Shown here piece after piece: positions 44,656-58,211 of a DNA stretch of 64,000 nucleotides. A program made the position numbers and the translations under genes. Below the pieces are notes generated by a model. It was given only the letters and a program-made list of their open reading frames with translations, was not told the DNA's origin and searched no databases. Source of the stretch: Cryptomeria japonica. Taxonomy: Eukaryota > Streptophyta > Pinopsida > Cupressales > Cupressaceae. The stretch spans positions 379,336,179 through 379,400,178 of the forward strand of contig NC_081407.1 of the NCBI RefSeq assembly GCF_030272615.1. The letters run 5' to 3'. Position 1 is the stretch's first letter. Every line of letters begins with the position of its first letter.

Positions 44656-47590
44656 TGAATTATAGAAACTTCACAATAATAATGTTGCTGTTAACATCAA
44701 GCTGATGCACTCATTAGATGGTATTATGAGACTCTAGTATTACATTTCGACACAATCCTCAATTAATTTATTACATAGGAATTCCTATAGGGTGCAATAT
44801 ATGCATTCACATAGAGTAAATAGACATTGCCTTAACTTCAACAATTGAACACCACCATTATTATCCAGGTTTTGTAAAGGACTCTTTTAGTGACTACTAA
44901 GGGTGGTCATGATGAATACAGTATAGTTAATGATACTAATTAAGCAATGGAACTTTACTCTTTCATGATCTTGACAGACTATGGGTAAGTAAAAATATTA
45001 ATTTCAACATGAAAGGGTGTGTGCAATGGACTTTTCACACTCGATTAGATTTTCCCTACCCACTTCCTCACTCTCGAGTGACATGTTGGAATTTTTTTTG
45101 CATGAGCAACATAATATGATACCTAATGCATCACTAATGCAAGAGAATATAGAGTTTAGAAGCAATCTTATGTCATCCAAAAATATTGTTTATTTTTCAA
45201 TAAGGGCCAAATTGGCAAGGTTAATATTTTTAGTAAGTTTCATTTTGTGCATGTATGAATATAAAAAATTTACCTTAGGGATTGAAACTAAAATATGAAG
45301 TGGATGGTATAATAATAATCTCAATATTTGTGGAACTCAAGAGACATTAAAAATTGTGTTCTAGAAATTTTCTTCAATACAATTTAAAATTTAAATCTGA
45401 GGCCCTTATAAGCCTGATATAGGTCCAAAATTTGGCAATATATATCTCTTCACTAGATTTGCAATAATATATAATGATTAAATATCTTATGGTCATATCA
45501 AAACTTATAACTCTTAGAATTTATTCTACTAAAATCCAAATTTTCAATTTCCAATAAAATCTCATCCTAAGTGAGAAGATGGACAATTGGACTTTTGGCA
45601 CCCAAATCAAACTTACAATTTCTAGTTTATTTTAGGGTGATCATATTTTGTACAATAAAAGAAGGCAAATAGGAGGCTTACAAATGACAATCAACGATTA
45701 CATATTGTGCCTCTGACATACATATTTTTGTAATTAGAAAGTCCATGTAGTTTGTAAGGAGAGAACCCTCCATAAAGAGAAAATAAGATTTTAGTCCTCC
45801 TAACAAGTCAATTTTACAAATAAGGAGGTTACCACCCAAATCAATACCAATTAATTTTAGGAAGTCCACTCAAATAGAAAGGCAAACCAAAATTTTGGCA
45901 TCCATGTGAGGCAAGGTGCTTTTAATTTATTCCACTTGGATCAATTTTGCATAGGATAAAGGAGTTGGGATAAAAAAAAATATTATAACTACATAAGTAA
46001 ATATTTCACGACAATCTATCTAGTCATAGACACAACTAGAATATCTTGATTAAGGACATTGAGAGACCATTTAATCTCTTTAAAATAGAGTTTCCCACAT
46101 TAAAAAATTATATAGTCAAAGTTTGCTCTTGTGTAGAGTGTGTTTTAAATAAAACAACAAACAACCCTTTTTGAATCATGCAAAAAAATGAAACATGTAT
46201 TCCAAGTTTTTCCCCCATGCACCAAACAAGAAATCATCCATAAACCTCATAGTCAAGAGTTTATTATTATCTGGAGTAACAGAAAGGGTAGCAATATTCC
46301 TAAGACTTTGTTCCTCATTATTCAACGCATCAAGCATATCCTTATTAAGACAACAACCAATCTATTCAGACCAGAAGTGATTAGCTTACTTTCTTTTCTT
46401 TCAACCTCTCCACCATAGAGCCCTCCATATTCATGGATGTTGAATATTATAGATGTGGGAACCCTTTCCCTCTCTTCACTCGACACTACATCCTTAATTT
46501 CCTTCCATCCATATTAAAACCTCCTTTTTCCCTTTGTATCTTGGGTGGTCCCTTTGAGGTACCACCACCTCTAGAAATTAAATGCTCTATACAGACACCT
46601 CAATGAAGGGATATTTTATTAATTACAAGATTTTGTTAAGAGAAACAAAGACAAGCACATGAAATAGAAAAAATAAAACAAAAATCACTAAACAACACCC
46701 TCTAAAGCTCTTACAAAGAATTATAAATGATTTCAAGACAGGCCAATTGAAAAAAAAAATGAACTAGAAGGCCAAAGCAAGGTCATACCAAGTCTACAAT
46801 GGATGGTGGCTTTTCACTTCCTCCAAACCTAAGCACTCATTCCAACCTTTCCCTATAATTTTCCCACTTGCATTAAAGATTTTATGGTTGTGATAATGCA
46901 TACAAATATCCTTTAATTTGAATTTGATGGTCATTTACATGTCAAATAATTAATAACAATCATTTTTCAATATTTGAACTCGTTGATTTTTCCATCATTT
47001 GACTCTTGCGAGTGAGATTTATTGATTCTTTTACTATTGGTTAGAAGCACTCACCAAATTAATACCCATGCAATCATAATTAAAATTTCATATGAACTAT
47101 TGGTTAATATAAAAGCTTAGTGTTGAATTAATAGATTCTATGAGAAATGTTGAAGTAATTTTTAATAATTCAAAGATTGAAATAAAAAGGAGATATGATA
47201 AAATAAAATAGTAAGACATAGAGTAGATTGGTTTTTTAATAAACCATCTCTCAAGCAGATCAAAATTTATGTGTCTATTATGATACAAATAATAGTTTTG
47301 AAATAAAATAAGATAATATTTAAGTAAATAAACCAACTTTAATTTATGAATTATTTTAGATAGATGTATTTAAAATATTTATGTTAGTTAAATATAATAT
47401 ACATAATAAATTGATATCTTAGTAAATCTATATTATACATAATGTATTTTTTTTGGAGATGTTTGATTAGATTGTAAATTGTGTTTTTTTTAACAGTCAT
47501 AAGATTGACCAAAAATTATGATATTTTGAAGGTGCAAACATAAAGAACTAAATCAAACCATGGCTAAATTTTATAACCACAAATATTATG
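44656..47590. other. Non-coding stretch with weak ORF remnants
   Basis: On the minus strand near 46150-46345 a frame reads LDALNNEEQSLRNIATLSV and GAWGKNLEYMFHD. It looks protein-like but I do not recognise it. The minus frame at 45678-45869 is unidentified too. The rest is AT-rich with nothing supported. Confidence 0.35.
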
Positions 47591-47597
47591 GCTTAAG

Positions 47598-47736
47598 CTA
47601 TTTTGGCTCCAAAACAGACCTTTCGTATAGCGACAGGTTAGTCAATCGCAACCGTTAATTGCAAAATCGACGGTGTAAAACACGCGACTAACACGCGTGT
47701 TAGTCAATCTAAACTGTCATTTTGAAGCCAAAATAG
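47598..47736. repeat. Short foldback (MITE-like) structure
   Basis: Outer arms CTATTTTGGCTCCAAAA (47598-47614) and TTTTGAAGCCAAAATAG (47720-47736) are inverted copies with one mismatch. Inside lies a perfect 20-bp palindrome, GACTAACACGCGTGTTAGTC (47686-47705), and GTTAGTCAATC occurs twice in direct orientation. No clear target duplication. Confidence 0.55.
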
Positions 47737-47836
47737 ACGCGTCCAAATATTATAAGAACAATAGCTATTCAGAAAATATTTTGAGATATGCTCAGCACTC
47801 CATGGAACGTATCCAACAAACAAATAAAACCAAAAT

Positions 47837-48052
47837 TTATTTTTCTACATAATTAACTGTCAAGCTTATAATCACCAGGAAATAAGAGCCGTGTTTGTCA
47901 AGCACTCGATTTTGATTATTACAGCTAGGACGGAGATATAAGAGCATTATTCTATAGTCCACACAATGTGTAGGCGATAGCAGAAACGTCTGGGCCGCCC
48001 CATTTGGACTTTTGAACCTGCACTGTGAAATTAGTCCAAAGGCTACCATCAT
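47837..48052 (-). CDS. Unidentified 71-codon frame
   Basis: An ATG-initiated minus-strand frame in a locally GC-richer patch. It includes SQCRFKSPNGAAQTFLLSPT and no motif I recognise. It could be a gene's first exon or a repeat fragment; reported only because its composition differs from the surrounding AT-rich DNA. Confidence 0.15.
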   Translation of the reverse strand: MMVAFGLISQCRFKSPNGAAQTFLLSPTHCVDYRIMLLYLRPSCNNQNRVLDKHGSYFLVIISLTVNYVEK

Positions 48053-48059
48053 CCTTTTA

Positions 48060-49400
48060 TAATGACGAGCTCAACAAAATGGAAGTATTATCCTCCTCAT
48101 CGACTGTAAGAAAACCAAGAGTTATTCATTATCGACTGAGATATTTAAATCTGAATGCGTTTGATTTTATCAAACAACAATAAAATATTTCGTTGCATCT
48201 CTGATGATTCATGCATATGAAACAATCAAATATATTAGTATGTGATGAATATGATCGTGTATAAAAATTACAAATTGATGTTTTAATATTTTAATAAATA
48301 AGGTCACAAAATTTGTAAATTAATTATACTTCACTTTAGTTAAGATTCATGCATATGAAAGAAATCATTGTATGGTTCAGTGATCTTCGGAATTGCAAAA
48401 CCTGTCTTACATGAGAATAGAACCTTGACTCATGGAACTAAACTAACAAGGAATTAAGTATAATAGATATGTTTCAGTCCATTGTACTTATTGCAATATA
48501 GGTTGGTGGATAGATACATTGTTTAGGAAGCCTTTATATAACATATTTTATATGTTTTGTATAATGATCAAAGGTAATGTCTAAAATTATGGATGTTGAT
48601 ATATACTCTAATAAAATTATTGCATATCTATCATAAATGTCTTATAGATGATTCCTTTATGACATGTGCATGCATTAGGACATACTGGATTAACTATAAC
48701 AGCATATTATATAATTAAATTCACAAAGTGCTAGGTCAATAGCCAATAGGAGAAATTTAGTGAGGTTTAGTTTAAATTTTAAAACTTAAAAGTTTGAGTT
48801 TTCAATCAATTAAGTTATGGAAATGACCACCTTTCAGTATTGGAACCACAAATATGATCCAAATTTCATGTAAGAATATGTCATTTATAGACATGTTATT
48901 GTTTAACAAAAACTCTATTGAAAATCTTGGAATTAGAAAATGAATGTAATGAATAGTATTTATCAAAAATTATAAAATAAGAACTAAATACAAGTTGGTT
49001 GGAACCTATCTTCAAAAATAGTGAAACTTGAAAGGAGAAGGTAAGATGTTCCATCTAAATAGAAAGTGGTAAGACTTAACTAAGAAAAATTATAATAGAA
49101 CCAAATAGCTAAGAGTAATATTTTGACAACAAAGAAAGGTCAATGAGATTCCCTTCAACTTGGGAATGATTATGATCCTATTACTATAAAACATAACTTA
49201 TTAAAGTAATGTTAGTGAAAAATATGTCCCTCCAATTAGTTGCATATAAATGATGCAAGTGATTCAAGGTATGAAGAAAATATATGATCATGATATAACA
49301 TTAAGAGTGGTTAAATATACTAGTATGTGATAAATATGTAAGAGTATAGATACAACATAATTGTGAAAACATGTGCAACAAGGTAAATTAAGGTACCACA
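48060..49400. other. AT-rich intergenic stretch
   Basis: Nothing supported on either strand. Confidence 0.5.
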
Positions 49401-49439
49401 ATTTATCCCCAATAAAGGAAAATAAAAATTATTACTATA

Positions 49440-49880
49440 GCTATGAATGTTACATAAGGTTGGAGTAAGTGTAAGTGAGATGTAAAATATAAGTATGGTA
49501 AGGATCATTAAATATAGGAATGTGATCATAAGATAAATACGGATGAACAAGATCATGATCTAATAAGGTATAAATGAAACAACCATGTGGAAACATGTAG
49601 ATATCATAAACATATAAAATTAAATAAATATAAGTTGTGAACGTGATAAACATATGATAACATGAGGAAAATATAAGTATGGTAAGTATGTTAATGTGAT
49701 AGAATTTGGAAAACCATAATAAAAATGAAATGTAGATAGCATAAAGTATATGATCGCCATAAAAATGAAGCATATAAATGTCATGAACATATAACATTGA
49801 AACATATAATACAACAAAGAACGCACAAAACATAAGTCCTAAATATAGAAAATAGGAGGAAATAAGATATATTGAAAGAA
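49440..49880. repeat. Degenerate AT-rich tandem repeats
   Basis: AAAATATAAGTATGGTAAG occurs at 49484 and 49668 (184 bp apart). Variants of CATATAA, ATGTAGATAKCATAAA and TGATCATA recur between. The long Tyr- and Ile-rich minus-strand frame over it (49450-50010) is produced by this composition and is not called as a gene. Confidence 0.55.
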
Positions 49881-50027
49881 AATGATCTAAACATGGAAGA
49901 AACAAAATTGCATAGATTTTATAATACCAAAATATATTGGAAATTAAGTTTGCAATGAATGGATGGTAGCTTTGATTTGAAAATAAATATTCATAAGAAT
50001 GTATACACATATATTAAGTATTTTTTA

Positions 50028-50047
50028 ATTGTGTGTGTGTGTGTGTG
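50028..50047. repeat. Short (TG)n microsatellite
   Basis: About nine to ten TG units. Confidence 0.8.
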
Positions 50048-50049
50048 AA

Positions 50050-51950
50050 TATGCATACATTCGTTATACTTTCTTTTGATAAATATTGCTTAATCTTTAA
50101 ATGTTGAAGTCTCCATTGATTTTATTAATAAGTATTTATGCTTATTTTGATATTGGTTTAGAATTCATTGCATTAGACAAAGGATGTTTTACGGAGTTTA
50201 ACATGTACATGAATGATACAATGTTTGTCATTGTTACCCATGTTTTCATATTATTATAACCACGCAATTGAATCATAGTGGTGTTTGTATACATGCATAT
50301 GATAACAAATTGATACATGATCTTTTGTGCTTTTATGTGATTTTGTTGTTCTTATGAGTTTTGAAATCTTTTGGGGTTGTATTGAAAATCATTTTTAGTT
50401 GATCGGGAATCTTGAATCATTGAAATGTTGATGTTATAATAGTTTACTACACTATTCTATTAGTCATGTCAGATATAATAGTTTACTACACTATTATATT
50501 ACTCTTGTTCGTATTACTTGGCTAGTATCCCTCATGTTGGGTCAGGAATCCTTCCTTTCATGAAAGATTTTGGAAAAATGTGACTACTTTTTTGTAGGGT
50601 CAAAATTCTCTTCAACAATGTTCTCACCCGTAGTAGGTGTCAGGTTGCAGGAGTTCCTCAAGAGGATCTTCATGTTTTGTGCTTAAATGTAATCAACCTT
50701 ATGGTCAAACGTGAAGGATTATAATTCCTTATGTACTTATTTGTAAATGACTTATTGTACTAAAAATTAATGTAATTAATATAATGTGTCTTTGACCTAT
50801 GGATATTAAACACGTCTTTAATTTATGCTATTTTGTGTTTTTTTTTAAATTATGTAAATACTTAATTATCGAGGACATTGCAAAAATATATCAATAAAGT
50901 TAGGCTCTACTCAATGAGTAGTTTGTAAATTGCGAATATTTAGAGATTGTGTTGTATGTAGAATATTGTGCATGACTTTAGATTCATATGAATAGAGTTT
51001 TACAAACCACAAAAAAATTATAAAGAAATTCGTGTGATTTGTAGGAAGAGTAGTAGTGTGTGGGAGATAATGAGTCCTAGGATATTGTACATGGCATAAA
51101 AAAATAGCTTCTACGTGAAATGATTATAAGAATTCTGGGCAAATAATAATAATTTACACCCTATATGGCTAACTATATTATTTTATCCATAGTAAATTCG
51201 ATATTCCACATGTAGAAAGATGGGGAATTTAAATAAGAAAAAATGTCCAATTTTTAATGTTTACAATGTAAAATTACACTTTTACAGATAAATTATCTCA
51301 AACATCTGCAGCTTATTTTCATCCTTCTCCTCCAACCTTACTCTCTTACCAATGTAATCCTATGAATCAAACGTAAATCAAATATTTCCAAAATAAAATG
51401 GGTGAGAAATTAGGAAACAGGAAATGATTTATAGATATCTTATTCAATTGATACAAAATGTGATACAATATTCATATTTATCAATATCAAGTAACCAAAG
51501 ACATTGAATTTCAACATTTTATAATATGAGTATCATTTTTTCTAGATTATAATATGTAATAACTATTCTTCTCAATAGTTTGGATTGCACTCCATTGTCT
51601 ATAATTAGAATGATGAGAGAAAGAGAATAGAATGAATGAATTTTATAACTCAACAATCTTAATAGAGGTAAAGAGTCAGGTGTTCGAAAAACAAGAATAT
51701 TAATCTCAATTTTTCTTGAGAATGCTATCTAGACATATTTTGGATAGATATATTTAAGATATCAATGCTATTTTAAAATATGTTATTGTCAAATTCAAAC
51801 TATTTTGTCAACATACAAATCAGGTTACAATTGTAAAAATTCTAAGTAGAACTATGAATATGAAAATATGAAAAATATGAAAAATGTGAATGTTGAATAA
51901 ATTTATCATCTTTCCCACCAAAGAATTACTAATACCTTTAGGATGAATAG
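50050..51950. other. AT-rich intergenic stretch
   Basis: No gene. A direct repeat of about 30 bp, ATAATAGTTTACTACACTAT, occurs at about 50436 and 50476. Confidence 0.5.
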
Positions 51951-51959
51951 CGAAAGGAG

Positions 51960-53650
51960 TATTGCTAGGGTTTTGGGAGGAGAAGAAGATGCAAGTGAGA
52001 TAGATGATGATGAAGGGAAAGATGATGGAGATGCCAATGGGGATAATCCTGGTCTTTTTGTCTCGGCCCTATTCTTTTTGGGGCTTTAGAAGTCAATGTC
52101 ACCCTTGGTGGTATCTGGTTGGCCTTCAATGGGTTCCTCACCCTATTTTGGTCCAATTTTTTGGTGCTTGGGTGTGACTCTTGGACTTTGTCTCCTAACG
52201 ATTTGCATCCTTGGCAATGGTTTTGTTTGGTCTGGGTTGTGGTTGTGATGAGTGTTGTGGTTAAAGTGCTTGGTTCCCTTTTAACCTGGGTGTGGCGGTC
52301 TTTCCTATGTTACACCCTTGTTGCTTTCTACATTGTTGGCCATTGGATGGAGGCTACTACACTCATTCTTCCTCCTCATTCCTCTTGATGATTGTCTTAA
52401 GGGTTTTTTACCATCTCTTGCTACATATGGTTGGATCAGTTGCCTCTGCAGAGTTTTTCACTACCCTATTCCTATTGTAGGGCTTCTAGGCTTTATTTCA
52501 TGGTGTTTTTTGCCCTATTCCTTATGCATGCGGTGCTCTTGAATAGTTTTTGTGGTGGTTCAATTCTATGTGGGTGGTGGGATATGGTACTATTATGGCT
52601 ATGGTGATAGAGATGCTTAAAGCCCCCACCACTAGGGTGTGGTAGATGTGAAATGCCCCTGATGCTTTACACAATGAGTTTCTCTAGTTGGAAATTACTC
52701 AAGGTTGGGAACTACATGTACTTGTTCTCCCCATCTCAAGGTAACTCCTAAGTGAGTGTCCCTCTTCTTTGTTTGAGGGCTCTTGCTTTGTTTTTTAGTT
52801 TATGGTGTCAACTCTAGCTTTGGTGGAGTTTTGGGTGTTCTCACCAATCCTCCCTTTGGAATATTCTTTTGAGGTGGAGACTCCTCTCTTGGGGGTTGTA
52901 TGAGGCCTTTTGGGTTTTAAGGCCTGAGCATTTATTGATGGAGGAAGAATTTCTTGTTTTAGTTGGAACTTTGCTACCTATTGTGGGTTGGAGATGGTTG
53001 TGCACTAAGGCTTGGTTACCTTGTCGGTGATTAACAAGAGAGGGCTTCACACCCCTCCTTCCTACTCTTGTGGTGGATCCTGACTTCTTCTGAGGGATTC
53101 CCTTCTCGTACTGGTCCTTTGCTTTGGTCTCTATTACTTCTCGTCCTCTCATGTATCCCTTGAGGGATAGTTTGGCATTTCTTCTATCATAAATCTTTTG
53201 GAGGTTGCCAATTTGTTTGTAGGCACTTCTACTTCTTTGTGCTTTTTGTTAAAGAATATCTTTCAATGTGATCCTCTTGGTAGAAGGTTACAGGATTCCT
53301 TTCAAAATCCATTGGTTGACTTTTGTTTCCATAATTGCTCTCATTAAAGTGCAAGGGGTTATTTCAGGGTGATTGTTCGGGGTTCCTTCCTGAACCCCTT
53401 TGTTCCAATTAGGTAGTTTTGTTGTGTCAAGACCCTTGTTCCTATTGGTTATTACTCTGGGCAAAAGCCTTTGTTCAAAAAAGGGTCTATCATTTTTTGG
53501 TGTTTATGGTCTACTAGTCTCACTGCTTGTGAGTTCCTCCCTCGTGTGTGCCTATATGGTGACCTTATGTAATGGTTTAGGCCCAATTTAGTCTATTTAG
53601 AACAATTACAAAGGCCTTAATGAATACATTTTTATTATAGAGAATATCTA
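51960..53650 (+). mobile_element. GC-richer retroelement-like segment, unclassified
   Basis: Composition changes abruptly to GC-richer DNA between AT-rich flanks, starting with an acidic-coding GAAGAAGATGCAAGTGAGAT run and ending near an A-rich tract (53655-53685). Frames on both strands are broken; a minus-strand frame 53152-52841 is basic and Ser/Arg/Lys-rich. No RT, gag or protease motif was found. The segment at about 61905-62120 starts similarly, suggesting a shared repeat family. Orientation is inferred from the A-rich end only. Confidence 0.4.
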
Positions 53651-53924
53651 TATTTAAAAAAAAAATTAAAAAATCCCTCAACAATGTGTCATATAGATTT
53701 TTACAAAAGACTTAGAAAAACAACTTGACCTTGTCACAATAATTAACATTAAATCTTTGAACACATTTCACTTCTCTTTTTTATTAACAAAATATTTTTA
53801 AAACAAGTTAAACAAAAATACGAAAGTGTGATTAAATTACCTACAATGAAAAATAAATATTTTATGAGGTATACAAATAAAAATAATATAAATGAAATAA
53901 ATTATAATACATAAAAGTTACAAT

Positions 53925-54455
53925 GTGATTTTCGTTGGGTGTGTCGCTTACTGGAAATCAGACAATCATTTCAAAGAATGGCACATTTGAGTTGGGATTC
54001 TTCACCCCAAATGGAAGCAACTGGTATATTGGCATCTGGTATGCCAAAATACAAGAGAAGGCGATTGTTTGGGTGGCTAACAGAGAGACTCAATCCAGAA
54101 ACCGGTCAAGGATTTTGATGCTATCAAGAGAAGGTAATTTGGAACTTAACAATGCAGAGGGCGCGTCTATTTGGTAAGTCAACACAACAAATAAGGCCTC
54201 CCGGGCTGTGATATTGGATTCTGGTAATTTCTTAATGTTGAGCAATGACAATGAATCTGAAACTGTTTGGCAGAGTTTCGAGAATCATGTAGATACTTGG
54301 TTGCCAGGAATGAGGTTAGGTGGAAAGCAAAAGCTGTTCTCCTAGAAAAACTCATTGGATCCTGCTTCTGGGCAAATTTCCTTTGGTACGGATCCATCTG
54401 AGGCCAGACAATTAGTTGTGAGACGGAACAATTGTGTACGGTATTTCAAATGATT
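53925..54455 (+). pseudogene. G-type lectin receptor kinase fragment (pseudogene)
   Basis: Closely matches residues about 31-205 of the gene at 59072: SLGVSLTGNQTIISKNGTFE, YIGIWYAKIQEKAIVWVANRE, then ASRAVILDSGNFLMLSND and TVWQSFENHVDTWLPGM. This is the B-lectin domain and the start of the S-locus domain. TAA replaces Ser in IWSVN, and TAG replaces Trp in FSWKN. The signal peptide upstream and everything after RYFK are missing. The likely cause is a partial duplication of the nearby gene followed by decay. Confidence 0.9.
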
Positions 54456-55040
54456 ATAAAAATTGTCATTTATTTGTTTTCTTATTGGTTCATATTAGTA
54501 ATAGTAAAGGCAAAAACACCTAAAAGCATTCTAGAGGTTTTTCTTAGCTTTTCCTAATCATTTTATTGGTGTTCTCATGGTATTTGACTTATTAAATGAA
54601 GTAAATTAGACATCTACAATGTTTTGATATATATGAAGAAGATTTAATAATAGATTGTTTGAACCTAAATATCATATTAAATGATAATTTATAAATGATT
54701 GCTTGCTTTGATACCAGTTTAATAAAAAAAATTAATCATATTATTTTTAATTTCAATTATTAATATTGTCATGTGTATTTTATTTGCTAAACTACTTGTA
54801 AATATATTAAGCTAAATATTACATGCATATTTACTTTGTCAATTAATATTACATTTAGGAAGGAGATCTGATCAATTAAATGGACTTGACCTATCTAACT
54901 AATTTAAAAATATGAATTTTCAATGAAGAAATAATTAGAAGCTCCCCAATCTACCATGTCAACAATCTTAACTGCCACCCACATTTATAAACTTAAAAGC
55001 AAATACACAAAATAATCTAATCTACTACACAAGTGAAGCT
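54456..55040. other. AT-rich stretch
   Basis: No gene seen. Confidence 0.5.
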
Positions 55041-55044
55041 AGTA

Positions 55045-56335
55045 TAGCAAATCACCTACATCTCAATCTTGTTTATCATCATTTAGATATGGTCAACAAG
55101 ATGCAAGAGGAGGCATAACAAGTATGATAGATGGATCTATCACTAGTTCCAATTAAGGACCATGCTCTAATGATGAATGTTTGTGTCACCAAGAACTAGA
55201 GTTAAATCTTTGAAAATCTTGAAGATATCTCATGGTTAATCTTAACAACTTCACAAATATCGTCAAAATCATTATTATTATCAACATCATCATCCAAATT
55301 AATCACAATAGGAGATCACCTACACAAAGGATCTAATAAGAAGAACAATTTTGCATACATAATATAAATATTTGATGAGGATGATTAGTATTAGGTGAAG
55401 GTGGGGAAAATGGGACCAAGTTAACATTTGGTTGCTTAGGGAAGGAAACACTTTGGGAGGCAATCTCACGAGCCTCGACATAACATCTTTCTCACTATTC
55501 TCTCCCACTACAATTTCTTGTTATGACTTAAAGCTTGTGTGGATGAAGGTAGGGGATCACTAAACATTAGGTTCTTTTCTTTCTTTGTAGAAGGAGGAAT
55601 GGAAGAAACCTCACTAGGTTGAGGGACGCAAGATGTTGGGTGCTTCTCTCTTTGACCTTTATAATATTTAGGAGGTAGAGCTGCAACATATATAGAAGGA
55701 ATAGGAGGGGTAGAAAGAAGTCTTTGTTTGGGATGCAAAGCAGAAATATACATATGCATAGGTGAAGAATCATTAGGCTTACTCAATGCTAATATCCTTT
55801 CATATTTGAACTTTTAATAAGATAGGAAAAGGACATCTTGATGAGGTTCCAAAGGTTGAGGTTTCTAGGGTCAAAAGAGATCAAGGATGAAGTTCCACAA
55901 TCGGCTAAGGGTATATAAAGACTATGATTGATCATTACAGTGTCCCCATTGTGAGGAAACTTCAAACACATGAATGATAGAAGTCATAGCTTTCATGTAA
56001 TCAAGCCAAGGGTGTCCCATTCATATGGAATTAGTCTGAGGTAGGGATAATGAAAAAGGTTACATCTAAGCACTTAGTACCAAATTCAATAGGAAGGGTG
56101 ATTGAATCTATAGTCAAAAAAATAGAAATCATTTTGTACCTTAATCATAACATCATATTTATCATATGTATCCTAATATAATTGTTGTGTATATAGATCT
56201 TCTTTCATGATAAAATTCACCATTTATACCAAATCAATGAACAATCCTCGTGAGAGACTTCCTTTTATCTTTGGAGTAATGTATAATGGTCCATTAGGTT
56301 CTTTAATGATATCTCTTGAGTCAAAGGTGATCTGC
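55045..56335 (-). pseudogene. Diverged second gag-pro remnant (protease end and tail)
   Basis: Minus-strand pieces align with the second half of the frame at 29127-32552: EPNGPLYITPKIKGSLSRG, LFIDLV then a stop then MVNFIMKEDLY, CLKFPHNGDTVMINHSLYIP, a Pro/Ser-rich SSPMHMYISALHP part, and VINLDDDVDNN near the end. Many stops and shifts, and strong divergence, make it an older copy of a related element. Gag proper and LTRs were not found, so it is truncated at both ends. Confidence 0.75.
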
Positions 56336-57329
56336 AAGGATCACACTTAGGCTTAAGTTACTCAATCAAGGTTTTTTTTTTCTTATTGATGTAGATCTTT
56401 GATCAATGCTTGATCTTTTTAGATGGCCCATTTGAGGAGTATTTTACAAATTTATGTATGTATGTATATGAATTTCATTTTTATATTAATGGGGATTTTA
56501 GGAGATGTTATTGGGTGTATTATCAATTGTGGAAGAAATTTTAATTTAATGGACCGTGGAATTAGAATCTTACATCTATGTTTTATTATATCAGATACAC
56601 ATTTTTTTTTAATCTATGAGATGGAACTAGCATATTTTGTTAATAATTTTCAGTTGGGGTTTTGTGAAGGAGATCTCACTTAACATGGTTTACCACTTTA
56701 AGGTATTTGTAGAACATGGAATGTGATGTAACTTGTAGGTTTCTATATTTGTTATTTTTTTTCTTCTTGTCAACTAATTGCACCCTTGAGGAAAGCCTAA
56801 AGACAATTCTCTTGTCAATTGACAACCATGGAAACAATTCAAGGTTGTGGGTTACCTATTCATGAAATGAATCTCTAGATAAGGGCTAGTTCCCTTGTTA
56901 CTATCACCTAATACTAATTTATCCTATTTGTATTGCTAAGGAAAAGAGGTAGAAGCTACCAGAAATGAAAAATAAATACTATGAGGTGATGACCAATATT
57001 TATTGGTAGGCCTACACTTGTATTATCTCACACAAATATTTAATAACTCACTTGTTCATGCTTAGCTTTAGTGTTTAACACATTTATTTATCAATTCATT
57101 ATAGAGAGGCTTATTTTTATTAGTTATATAAGATAGAATATATGATGTTCTTCATAGTTAATAGATCTACAATAACACAAATCGTAATCTACATAAAACA
57201 TGTTTATTTTTAATGGTGTCAATTTTAAGAAATATATTTGAGGGTTTATAGTGTGAAATTGTAGCATTGTAAATTGTACACGTTTATTAGTTTGTCCAAT
57301 TTCACACTCTCAAATAAGGAATACATGGT
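56336..57329. other. Non-coding stretch
   Basis: No supported feature. The plus-strand frame at 56423-56683 has no known domain. Confidence 0.4.
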
Positions 57330-57345
57330 AACATTGTTATTTTCT
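57330..57345 (+). repeat. Target-site duplication of copy C, left
   Basis: AACATTGTTATTTTCT here and AACATTATTATTTTCT at 58212-58227, 15 of 16 matching. Confidence 0.6.
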
Positions 57346-58211
57346 GATCAAAGAGGAATTTTCCCTCTTTGCAGTCAAAATGAAAGAACTCTATGAGGGG
57401 TTTAATAAGCATGGGCCTTCTTTTCATTGGTTTCTGGGACAGTTTGAGGTAGTAAAAAAGAAAATTAATAGACTTAAATCTATTGCTAATTTTGATACCA
57501 AATCCTCGAGTTGAGTTGCCAATGAGAGGGACAATGGGCTTGGATGGTGGTGGGAAAATTTGTTTCGATGATTGAAAAGTGGGAAGTGCTAGACAATTTT
57601 GTGAAGGAGATCAATGAGAAAGTTGTCAAATCAAGAACATGAAGGATTTGGTAGAGGTAGTTGATGCATTGTAGGAAAATTAAGAATCTATGAAGAGGAA
57701 AATGGAGAGTATGTTTGCTTAGAACGAGGAGATAAGTGAGAGGAACTCAGATGGTCTTCAAGATATTCAAGATAAAATTGTGAAGAGACATGCCAAGAAA
57801 AGGAGACATTTGGAGTCTTCCACTACTACGGGGCTTCAAGTGTTTGTGTCTAAAGTGAAAGCCACATCGGACTCCTTAGCCATTTCCTTACGGAAAGGTT
57901 CAAATAGAAAGGTCTACTTTTTTGAGAAAGCCAAAGATATTTTTCATGATAGGAAATTGGTGTTCTCTCCCACTAGGCAAGTCATTAGTTCATGCTTTCA
58001 ATGAGAGAGTATCTTGTTTTGTTTAGTCTGTGTGTCTAGTTGTTTTTTTTTCTAGTTTTTACCAATGGTGGTCGAAGCCTACTAGGTTCAACTCTGTTTA
58101 GGTAGTAGACTTTATATCTTGGGTCCTCACCCCTCCTGAGCCCTTGGTTTTTGTCGCTAGCTTCTTGCAATTATGTAAAGTTTCGAGCCTCTCCTAGTTT
58201 AACATATTCAA
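57346..58211 (+). mobile_element. 5'-truncated LINE-mobilised repeat (copy C)
   Basis: An 866-bp insertion between near-identical 16-bp repeats. It contains broken coding sequence (MKELYEGFNKHGPSFHW, KKINRLKSIANFD, then a charged coiled-coil-like part). A T-rich tail follows with CTTGGGTCCTCACC, ending near ATATTCAA. The layout matches the coiled-coil end and tail of copy A. Confidence 0.6.

Noticed and set aside
49450-50010. 186-codon minus-strand open frame
   Set aside because: Tyr-, Ile- and Phe-rich composition tracks the degenerate AT-rich tandem repeats; no domain and no start context.
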